A stretch of 5,573 nucleotides of DNA from an uncultured Lachnospiraceae bacterium. GTDB lineage: Bacteria; Bacillota_A; Clostridia; Lachnospirales; Lachnospiraceae. Made by a program: the position numbers and the translations under genes. A model generated the notes under the pieces. That model had not been told where the DNA came from. It ran no database searches and saw only the letters and a program-made list of their open reading frames with translations. Shown here piece after piece: positions 1 to 5,199 of this stretch. Within the stretch, counting starts at the first letter, position 1. Each line of letters opens with the position of its first letter. The DNA lies in the NCBI GenBank assembly GCA_902767195.1, contig CACXGS010000009.1, positions 1 through 5,573 on the forward strand, read 5' to 3'.

Positions 1-4
1 ATAA

Positions 5-51
5 AAAGGTACCGGATCGCGGCCTGCATGCCAGTGTGATCCGGTACCTTT
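5..51 (-). terminator. Rho-independent terminator of the TIR-lipoprotein operon
   Basis: Bases 5-18 (AAAGGTACCGGATC) and 38-51 form a perfect 14-bp stem around a 19-base loop, which itself has a small GGC/GCC pairing. Read on the minus strand, the stem ends in CCTTTTTAT, a five-T run, so it is oriented to stop transcription coming from the lipoprotein gene, whose stop codon is about 46 bases upstream. On the plus strand the T-run is only three bases, so activity in that direction should be weaker. Confidence 0.85.
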
Positions 52-83
52 CCATATTATTCCTTTTCATCTTGTCATGGTAA

Positions 84-108
84 GAGAACAGAATATCTAT
101 TTGTTCTC
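84..108 (-). other. Small hairpin over the lipoprotein stop codon
   Basis: GAGAACA (84-90) and TGTTCTC (102-108) form a 7-bp stem with an 11-base loop that contains the TAG stop codon at 97-99. No T-run follows on the minus strand, so it is not a terminator by itself. It may merely stabilise the 3' end of the transcript ahead of the real terminator at 5-51, or may be chance. Confidence 0.35.
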
Positions 109-924
109 CTCTACTTTACCCGTGGAAGGATTGTAGATCAGATCATAATCCTCGCCGTTATAAGTAAAAGTAACTTGGTAGGATTCTCCTTTTCCAATCT
201 CTTTAATATGCATATCCTTTGCTTCCCCGGGACTGACATTAGCATACTTGCAGCACTGCGAGATGGCTTCGCTGAAAGGATCTCCGCCTCCCGACTTCTC
301 CTTTGCCTGATCAGTGATATGCTCAGGCTCTCTCTTCTCCAGCAATTCCCCTGTTTTCGTGTCAAACTTGTAGAAGAAATCACCGTCACTGGTGTTGAAG
401 CTGACTTCTATGGCAGAGCCATCCTGGTTCTTTTTGATCTTAAGATTTTCCCCGGCGGCATAGTCAACCGGGCACTGCTCCTTCAATGCATCGAACACGT
501 CATCCTCGGTAAAGGATTCATCAGAACTGGAGCTGGTAGTCTTCTCCGGCTCAACTTTCTCCAGAATCTCCCCTGTGTTGGCATCGATCGTGTAAGCGTA
601 CTCACCGTCTGCTGTGTTGAAAGTAAAAAGGATGGTACCATTCTTCTTTCTTCTGATTTTTTTGTTATCCGCACTGAACTCATCAACCGGGGCTTCGTCA
701 AAGACAATCTCAAATAAATCATCATCGCTGAGCTCTTTTTTCGTCTCCGCTGCTGCTTCCGTCTCCGTCGCTGCTTCTGTCTTTACTGCTGCTTCCGTAA
801 CTGTCACGGCAGCTGTTGTGGCTTCCGCCTCCGGCTCAGGGGCCGCTGCACCACCTCCGCAGCCGGTCAGTATCAGGGCAAACAATACTGATGTCAGTAA
901 CAATACATTTCCCTTCCTTATCAT
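97..924 (-). CDS. Lipoprotein with three PepSY-like repeats
   Basis: A 275-residue exported lipoprotein of unknown function. It has a short basic N-terminus (RKGN), a hydrophobic segment at residues 7-20 and a lipobox L19-T20-G21-C22, so Cys22 should be lipidated and the protein held on the outer face of the membrane. Residues 23-64 are a low-complexity Ala/Glu/Thr stalk. Three related units follow at about 66-125, 138-199 and 214-273. Each has an acidic helix, then a strand pair of the type FTFNTADGEYAYTID and an end like NTGEILEK, the pattern of PepSY-like domains. PepSY domains are often linked to protease inhibition, but that role is not shown here. Units 1 and 2 are closest, suggesting internal duplication; unit 3 is more diverged and carries a Cys-Cys pair (C224-C225). 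The start has AGGAGG 9 bases upstream, inside the end of the TIR gene. The 4-base gap implies co-transcription and probable translational coupling. Confidence 0.85.
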   Translation of the reverse strand: MIRKGNVLLLTSVLFALILTGCGGGAAAPEPEAEATTAAVTVTEAAVKTEAATETEAAAETKKELSDDDLFEIVFDEAPVDEFSADNKKIRRKKNGTILFTFNTADGEYAYTIDANTGEILEKVEPEKTTSSSSDESFTEDDVFDALKEQCPVDYAAGENLKIKKNQDGSAIEVSFNTSDGDFFYKFDTKTGELLEKREPEHITDQAKEKSGGGDPFSEAISQCCKYANVSPGEAKDMHIKEIGKGESYQVTFTYNGEDYDLIYNPSTGKVEENK

Positions 925-928
925 AGAC

Positions 929-2380
929 TCATTCCTCCTTCTCTGCTTGATACTCTTTAAAGGTTAATCCCATGGCGTTGGCATATTTTTCGGCGTAACT
1001 TCCCTTTACTCCATAGATGGTAAGCTTCTTGCTGTTTTCATCAAAAGCTTTGATATCAATATCTATGTCTTTGGATGGAATTGTGACGCTTGTCAGCCGC
1101 GAGCAGCTCCGGAAGGTATCCTGGTCCAAAAAAACAATGGTTTCCGGCAGCACGACTTTCTCCAGCTTGATGCAGGTATTAAAAGCGCCATATTCCAGCT
1201 TTTTTAATGTGTCGGTAAAGATCATTTCTTTCAGGCCGGTATGGGCGAAAGACCATCCGCCGACGACTTCCAGAGAAGAAGGAATATTGATCCTGGAAAG
1301 TTTTGTACAGCCCCGAAAGCCATTATAACGGATAGCTCTCACGGTGTCCGGCAGGATCACTTCCTCAATCTCGTTGTGATCTTCAAAACATTTCTCTCCG
1401 ATGGCGGTAACCGAAATGCCGTCAATCTTTTCCGGAACCTTTACGACGGCTGCGTCTTTTCTCGCATATTTATCCAAAGGGATCCCATCGTACTTCTCTG
1501 TATACAGATAATCGTCAGCTCCCTGTGTATCCGCGCCTGTGCTTTCACTTCCCGTTGTTCCTGCCTGATTATCCACATCGGCAGCAGCGACAGCGGCGTC
1601 CGCGGATGTTTCTTCCGAAGGATTTTGTTCGTCAGCCTGGGACTGGCTGTCAGATCCGCTTTCTGTCTCGTAAGTGACCTGTACTCCCTGGCTGTTCTGT
1701 CCCGTTGTCTCTGACGTTGACGGCTTCCTGTTCATCATCACAAGGCCGCCGATCAGCACGACAGCCGCTATAGCCGCCGCGATCATAAGGTATTTCTTAG
1801 AGGAAACCGGAGGCTTCTCCCGGGAAGTCCCTGCGGAAGGGCTTGCCTCTTTCACAGAGGAAACAATCTGCTCCTGTCCCTGATTAGAGGCAGCCCTGTC
1901 CTCCCCCGTCAAGCCAAACCGCGCAAATGCATTAGTATATTTATAGAGGAATTCTTCCTGGGTCATGTTGTACTTCAGAATCGCCTGTTTGGTACCAATC
2001 TGAAGTTCCAGATCATCGGGCAGGACGGTTTTCTGCAGATGAATGGCAATAAAGGGAATCTTTTTTGCGATGGCAAAATTGATCTCATTCTTACAATTGG
2101 CGGATGCCACCGAATTGGGTGTTATCATAGCCACGACCAGCGCACAGTTTTTCAGCGCTCTGGCAATATCTGCGGTCCATTCATTTCCCGGAGCGATACC
2201 CTCGTCATACCACACCCTGTATCCCCGGTCATGAAATTCTTTGATCAGCGGGAAGACGATCTCATGGTCGGCGTGGGCATAGCTGATAAAAATGTAAGGC
2301 TCTGTCCCATGGTAGGCAGGAAATGGAATTCTTCCAACGCCAGGGACCAGTCTTGATCTATTATTTGAAGTATTTCCCAT
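929..2380 (-). CDS. TIR domain - membrane helix - leucine-rich repeat protein
   Basis: A 483-residue predicted single-pass membrane protein. Residues 28-157 form a TIR domain: the first strand YIFISYAHAD (29-38), a BB-loop region YDEGIAPGNEW (58-68), and SANCKNE (93-99), in which Glu99 sits where NAD-cleaving TIR domains carry their catalytic glutamate. A low-complexity stretch follows, then a membrane helix at about 197-215, preceded by Lys-Lys-Tyr. Residues 218-290 are a Ser/Thr/Gln/acidic linker, probably spanning the wall. Residues 311-457 hold about five BspA-type (LRR_5) repeats such as LEKVVLPETI, closing with a YGVKGSYAEKYA cap. Expected topology is TIR inside, repeats outside. The start at 2380 is chosen because GGAG lies 8 bases upstream; the frame stays open to an ATG at 2539, but the extra 53 residues are Cys/Phe-rich, cross the AT-rich promoter region and lack a ribosome site. 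NADase activity and ligand are untested inferences. Confidence 0.88.
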   Translation of the reverse strand: MGNTSNNRSRLVPGVGRIPFPAYHGTEPYIFISYAHADHEIVFPLIKEFHDRGYRVWYDEGIAPGNEWTADIARALKNCALVVAMITPNSVASANCKNEINFAIAKKIPFIAIHLQKTVLPDDLELQIGTKQAILKYNMTQEEFLYKYTNAFARFGLTGEDRAASNQGQEQIVSSVKEASPSAGTSREKPPVSSKKYLMIAAAIAAVVLIGGLVMMNRKPSTSETTGQNSQGVQVTYETESGSDSQSQADEQNPSEETSADAAVAAADVDNQAGTTGSESTGADTQGADDYLYTEKYDGIPLDKYARKDAAVVKVPEKIDGISVTAIGEKCFEDHNEIEEVILPDTVRAIRYNGFRGCTKLSRINIPSSLEVVGGWSFAHTGLKEMIFTDTLKKLEYGAFNTCIKLEKVVLPETIVFLDQDTFRSCSRLTSVTIPSKDIDIDIKAFDENSKKLTIYGVKGSYAEKYANAMGLTFKEYQAEKEE

Positions 2381-2418
2381 ATACAAATCTCCATTCCCAT
2401 ATAGCATAAACAACGATA

Positions 2419-2438
2419 ATATTTTATAATTAAAATAT
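2419..2438. promoter_or_regulatory. AT-only palindrome over the TIR promoter, possible operator
   Basis: ATATTTTA (2419-2426), a TAAT centre and TAAAATAT (2431-2438) form a perfect 8+8 inverted repeat of 20 bases made only of A and T. It covers the proposed -10 box of the TIR operon. A dimeric regulator could bind here, but such palindromes also arise by chance in AT-rich DNA. It is the only clear symmetry in the 180-bp divergent region 2381-2560; the rest of that region shows a weak TATTAT at 2486-2491 that might serve as the -10 box for the plus-strand gene, without a convincing -35 box. Confidence 0.35.
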
Positions 2439-2452
2439 ACTATATCTTTGAA
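2423..2452 (-). promoter_or_regulatory. Candidate sigma-A promoter of the TIR operon
   Basis: On the minus strand TTCAAA (2447-2452) and TATAAA (2423-2428) are separated by 18 bases. This places a transcript start near 2416 and gives a leader of roughly 35 bases before the ATG at 2380. The -35 box is one mismatch from TTGAAA-type sites and the surroundings are very AT-rich, so other -10 placements (for example TATTAT just downstream) are possible. Confidence 0.4.
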
Positions 2453-2560
2453 CAGACCACAATGAAAGAATCCAGAATCTTTATATATTATGGATGAGAA
2501 ACAGCCGCATAACCTTTTAGGCTTCCGGCATGAAAACATATTTGATAATGGGGTGAAATC

Positions 2561-3601
2561 ATGATACCACTACCTGCGGGTGCAGATACCGAAAAGAAGA
2601 CTTCTTTGATTCGACAGGAAGATCTGAATAAAATTAAAGCATTTAACCGGGACTGCCAAAACTGGAAAAAAAGGCAGCAAGCAGCTTCCCGCCCCAGAGA
2701 GAACGCGATGTTTTCACGTCTTTTGTCCACCTATCATGCAGCAGACGGCCTGAGTGTGGAAAATGCCAGAAAACATTATCGTATCATCGCTGTCCTTTCC
2801 CTGAGTGCCACCCTGTTGACCATGGCATTTCTCTTATATGATGAAATGTCTCTGTATGGACTGATCCTTGTCTGTGGTTTTCTCCTGCTCTCTCTCTTCT
2901 TTATCAACAGAGTTGCAGAACATTGGCATTATCACAGAAAATACCTGGAATACCGTCTCCTCGCCGAAGGAATCCGGGTTCAGTATTATCTTATGAAAGC
3001 GGGAATCAGGAAGGATGCCGCCGCCCTTCTTCCCTGGTCCTGGCAGTTCAATGTTCCCTGGACGAAGACAGCATTAATATTGCTGGCGGATCAGGAAAAA
3101 GACAGTGATCTGTCTCCTCTGTCCCAGGAGCCGATTCTGGATCTTTGGATCAGAGATCAGAAAGAATATCACAAGAATGCTTTAAAGAAAAACATACTAA
3201 GGAGAAAAACAAACGACCGTATTATGACCGCGGCATTGTTTCTGTCCATACTGGCCTATCTCTCCGCTCTGGCATTTGAGATCGGTCCTGGAGGCCTGTT
3301 CAGCGGAGAACCTGCACTGGATCCCGGGAGTCTTGAAACCGTTCGGACAATTCTCAAGATCGTTCTTGGAACCCTCTCAGCAGCAACCCTCTTCGCCGGC
3401 AACTTTTACGGAAAGCTTTCTCTGGAAGATACAGAGCAGGGGCACAGGAGAATGATCGCCCTCTTTGAACAGGCGGAGGCTGATATCATAGAACATGGAG
3501 AGACCGAGGACAGACTTCTGTACCTGGCGAGAGAAGAGCTGTCAGAAAACAGCAGCTGGTATGCTTGTCAAAATAAGAATACACCGGAAATCAGTATTTG
3601 A
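2561..3601 (+). CDS. Four-helix membrane protein resembling tandem SLATT modules
   Basis: A 346-residue protein with two membrane hairpins: helices at about 75-93 and 98-115, then 221-240 and 263-282. After the first pair comes H-R-K-Y-L-E followed by YRLLAEGIRVQYY (131-143), a motif I associate with the DUF4231/SLATT family. After the second pair comes a long acidic helix, then a tail WYACQNKNTPEISI (333-346) that matches the Trp ... Arg-x-x-Pro-x-Glu style end of SLATT proteins. SLATT domains are predicted, from comparative genomics, to be membrane effectors working with nucleotide-sensing SLOG or SMODS partners. Here both hairpins are present without a fused sensor; the N-terminal 70 residues are polar and basic with no recognisable sensor fold. 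The start has GGGGTG 5 bases upstream. The gene is divergent from the TIR gene, 180 bases apart. The family assignment is by motif recall, not search; the pore-forming role is inference. Confidence 0.75.
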   Translation: MIPLPAGADTEKKTSLIRQEDLNKIKAFNRDCQNWKKRQQAASRPRENAMFSRLLSTYHAADGLSVENARKHYRIIAVLSLSATLLTMAFLLYDEMSLYGLILVCGFLLLSLFFINRVAEHWHYHRKYLEYRLLAEGIRVQYYLMKAGIRKDAAALLPWSWQFNVPWTKTALILLADQEKDSDLSPLSQEPILDLWIRDQKEYHKNALKKNILRRKTNDRIMTAALFLSILAYLSALAFEIGPGGLFSGEPALDPGSLETVRTILKIVLGTLSAATLFAGNFYGKLSLEDTEQGHRRMIALFEQAEADIIEHGETEDRLLYLAREELSENSSWYACQNKNTPEISI

Positions 3602-3626
3602 ATCTAGAATGACTGACCAATTTAAT
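3598..3626 (+). promoter_or_regulatory. Candidate promoter of the small secreted protein
   Basis: TTGAAT (3598-3603), overlapping the stop codon of the upstream gene, and TTTAAT (3621-3626) are 17 bases apart, close to a sigma-A promoter. No terminator hairpin lies between the two genes, so read-through from the SLATT-like gene is equally possible. Confidence 0.4.
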
Positions 3627-3653
3627 TTCAAGAATTACAAAGGAGTGGTGGTT

Positions 3654-4289
3654 ATGAAAAAATATTTGAAAAGACTCTTACTGTTGACTTATGTCGTATT
3701 ATTCCCCCTGTTCAGCTGTGTGGAAGTCTCGGCTTCCTATTCTCCCATCACTCATGATGGCAAAACTTCAGGCTGGACCAAAAAGACCTGGTATAAATAC
3801 TACATGAAATATGGGGAATATGAGTATGAATCCATCCATGATATGTTCCCCTATTACAGAGCCGTAGATATCAATGGAGACGGTGTGAAAGAGCTGATCT
3901 TAACCGGATCCAAGAATACTGCTGACCATTATTCGAATTTCATAAAAATACTGACTTTATATAAGAATAAAATCAGAATTATGAAATCGATTGATCAAAA
4001 AAAGATAAATATTCTCTACTTCAGGAAAAAGAGCAGCAAGCTTGTTTATTATTACAGATCATCCCATAAATATCATTTTAAAGTATATAAGATGAAAAAA
4101 GGAAAGCTCGTCCGCACGAAGGCAGGAGATTATTACAAGCCTTATCATTTCAAAGGCCACAGGAACAAGAGATCGGTTTATACTCTGAATGGCAAAATAA
4201 CAAGTAAGAAGAGATTTATGAAATATTTCAACAAGTACGTACGTCAAGAAGAGAGGATACACTATAAAAATACCCCGGATTACAGTTAA
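3654..4289 (+). CDS. Small basic secreted protein with a DxNGDG calcium-type loop
   Basis: A 211-residue exported protein I cannot name. Residues 2-7 are basic (KKYLKR), 8-21 hydrophobic, and a VSA site at 25-27 suggests signal peptidase I cleavage before Ser28. Cys22 follows Leu-Phe-Ser, an imperfect lipobox, so lipidation is less likely. The only recognisable motif is DINGDGVKEL at 72-81, with Asp72, Asn74, Asp76 and Glu80 spaced as in EF-hand, dockerin or FG-GAP calcium loops and followed by the strand LILTG, as is common in secreted clostridial proteins of unknown role. The remainder is rich in Lys, Tyr and Arg with paired strands (for example LVYYYRSSHKYHFKVYKM), giving a strongly basic mature protein that could bind wall polymers or other anions. 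Start 3654 is chosen because AGGAG lies 8 bases upstream and a signal peptide begins there; the frame extends upstream to 3495, but that overlaps the SLATT-like gene and gives no export signal. Confidence 0.8.
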   Translation: MKKYLKRLLLLTYVVLFPLFSCVEVSASYSPITHDGKTSGWTKKTWYKYYMKYGEYEYESIHDMFPYYRAVDINGDGVKELILTGSKNTADHYSNFIKILTLYKNKIRIMKSIDQKKINILYFRKKSSKLVYYYRSSHKYHFKVYKMKKGKLVRTKAGDYYKPYHFKGHRNKRSVYTLNGKITSKKRFMKYFNKYVRQEERIHYKNTPDYS

Positions 4290-4303
4290 TGTGCCAGGAA
4301 AGT

Positions 4304-4354
4304 GTGTCAGAGGGAACGGTTCTCTGAAACACAGAGAACCGTCCCCCCTGACAT
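4304..4354. repeat. 51-bp imperfect palindrome, REP-like
   Basis: Bases 4304-4326 pair with 4332-4354 across a five-base loop (AAACA). The inner 11 bp (ACGGTTCTCTG / CAGAGAACCGT) are perfect. The outer arm has one G-T pair and two A-C mismatches, at 4311/4347 and 4315/4343. Both mismatches would be repaired by A-to-G changes, which suggests decay from an original GTCAGGGGGGACGG arm; the minus strand still reads exactly that. The GGGACGGTTCTCTG core is familiar to me from dispersed intergenic palindromes in clostridial genomes, from memory only. It lies 14 bases after the stop of the secreted-protein gene. Confidence 0.7.
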
Positions 4355-4380
4355 GGACATGCATTGACACTGTTTTTTTG
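4304..4380 (+). terminator. Possible terminator using the palindrome and a downstream T-run
   Basis: The palindrome itself ends 18 bases before the seven-T run at 4373-4379, too far for a classic terminator. However, GTGTCA at 4304-4309 can pair instead with TGACAC at 4365-4370, three bases from the T-run, enclosing the inner hairpin. In that fold the whole block would act as a terminator for the secreted-protein gene. The same TGACAC is part of the tetR -35 box, so terminator and promoter overlap. Confidence 0.35.
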
Positions 4381-4392
4381 TTGTTGTATCAT
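4364..4392 (+). promoter_or_regulatory. Near-consensus sigma-A promoter of the TetR-family gene
   Basis: TTGACA (4364-4369) is a perfect -35 box and TATCAT (4387-4392) differs from TATAAT by one base, with an ideal 17-base spacer. Transcription should start near 4399, giving a leader of about 35 bases that contains the GGAGG ribosome site at 4422-4426. I found no obvious palindromic operator between the -10 box and the start codon. Confidence 0.75.
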
Positions 4393-4433
4393 AGAAAAAT
4401 GTTAGTATTATTTTACGATATGGAGGTTAGAAA

Positions 4434-5057
4434 ATGTCTGTTCCGGATAAAAGCATTGATCCTCGCCTACTCGTTGCTGCGAAAAAAGTCTTTCTGAAAA
4501 AGGGCTTTGAGATGGCTTCGCTGGCAGAAATCTGTCGGACAGCCGGTGTGACAACAGGCGCTCTCTATAAACGATATCGTGGAAAAGAAGATCTTTTTGC
4601 AGAGGTCGTATCGAATACGATCCGTGAGATGAAAGAATATGTTTCTTCCATAGAGGAGTCGGATCTTTCCCGTTTGACAGATCAGGAGCTTTACGATGGG
4701 TTCTCTATGAGGGTCGAAAACAATATTCATTGGCTGAGGTTTCTTTATGAGCGTAAGGAAGAGCTTTTTCTGCTTATCAAATGTTCCTCAGGAACAAGAT
4801 ATACCAATTTCCACCATGACTGGTCTGAGATCACAGCCAGCCTGATCTACAAATATTATCTTGAGGCAAAAAAACGCGGTCTTACGTCCGCAGAAATACC
4901 TCCGGAAGAGATGCACGTACTTGCATCCGCTGTGTGGACCCTATACTATGAGCCATTGATTCATGGTTTTTCCTGGGAACAGATGGAACAGCATGCCGAG
5001 ACGATGCATCACTTTATTGACTGGCACAAAGTGTTCGTTATCAGAAAACCAGACTAA
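4434..5057 (+). CDS. TetR/AcrR-family transcriptional regulator
   Basis: A 207-residue regulator of normal length for the family. The N-terminal DNA-binding domain spans about residues 10-57; the helix-turn-helix is SLAEICRTAGVTTGALYKRY (29-48), followed by the usual K51-E52-x-L54-F55 start of helix 4. The remainder is the all-helical ligand-binding and dimerisation domain, including the stretch EELFLLIKCSSGTRYTNFHHDW (109-130), a style I associate with clostridial TetR proteins found next to transporter genes. No transporter is present in this window, so the ligand and targets are unknown; self-regulation is common in the family but no operator was recognised. The start has GGAGG 7 bases upstream and is driven by the strong promoter at 4364-4392. 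Repeats flank the gene on both sides, and the stop codon directly abuts the 102-bp inverted-repeat element. Confidence 0.92.
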   Translation: MSVPDKSIDPRLLVAAKKVFLKKGFEMASLAEICRTAGVTTGALYKRYRGKEDLFAEVVSNTIREMKEYVSSIEESDLSRLTDQELYDGFSMRVENNIHWLRFLYERKEELFLLIKCSSGTRYTNFHHDWSEITASLIYKYYLEAKKRGLTSAEIPPEEMHVLASAVWTLYYEPLIHGFSWEQMEQHAETMHHFIDWHKVFVIRKPD

Positions 5058-5159
5058 GGGGCCGCCGCATTAAAGCGAATTACAGATTTGAAATAACACG
5101 GGACATGATAGTCCATGCCGTTTATATCAACGAGGTTTCTGCTTTAATGCGGCAGCCCC
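5058..5159. repeat. 102-bp element with 19-bp inverted arms (MITE-like)
   Basis: GGGGCCGCCGCATTAAAGC (5058-5076) is matched by its inverted copy at 5141-5159 with a single mismatch (C5063 against A5154). The 64-base interior holds a smaller hairpin, GGAC (5101-5104) with GTCC (5111-5114) around ATGATA, flanked by short CGG/CCG pairing. The element starts on the base after the tetR stop codon and lies between convergent genes. Neither end carries a T-run, so it is not a standard terminator, though a stem this long could still stop polymerase or protect 3' ends. No target-site duplication is visible beside the arms. It could be a non-autonomous miniature element or a structured intergenic repeat; no protein is encoded. 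Confidence 0.7.
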
Positions 5160-5186
5160 TGACACAGAATCGTCCTTCCTGGCACA
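5156..5186 (-). repeat. Diverged half-copy related to the palindrome at 4290-4354
   Basis: On the minus strand this reads TGTGCCAGGAA, then GGACGATTC, then TGTGTCAGGGG. The first 11 bases and the TGTGTCAG block are identical to 4290-4300 and 4303-4310 on the plus strand, and the GGACGATTCT block resembles the GGACGGTTCT core of the 4304-4354 palindrome on its minus strand. It overlaps the last bases of the 102-bp element. Confidence 0.5.
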
Positions 5187-5199
5187 ACCTGACATATTA

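Noticed and set aside
175..717. 180-residue open frame on the plus strand
   Set aside because: It is opposite the lipoprotein gene, has no ribosome site and its product has no coherent domain; the minus-strand reading has a lipobox and three repeats.
1241..1714. 157-residue open frame on the plus strand
   Set aside because: It lies opposite the TIR-LRR gene and its Cys/Arg-rich product looks like antisense translation of the linker and repeats.
2381..2539. N-terminal extension of the TIR gene to an ATG at 2539
   Set aside because: It would run through the AT-rich promoter region, has no ribosome binding site and encodes Cys/Phe-rich sequence unlike the rest; the ATG at 2380 has GGAG at the right distance.
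3495..3653. Upstream start for the secreted protein at 3495
   Set aside because: It overlaps the SLATT-like gene by about 100 bases, lacks a ribosome site and would bury the signal peptide inside the protein.
3714..3722. Lipobox-like LFSC in the secreted protein
   Set aside because: Phe at the -2 position is unusual for a lipobox, and a VSA signal peptidase I site follows five residues later.
4290..5186. Complete transposon carrying tetR
   Set aside because: No transposase, no target-site duplication, and the repeats are short and interrupted; kept only as a finding to check.
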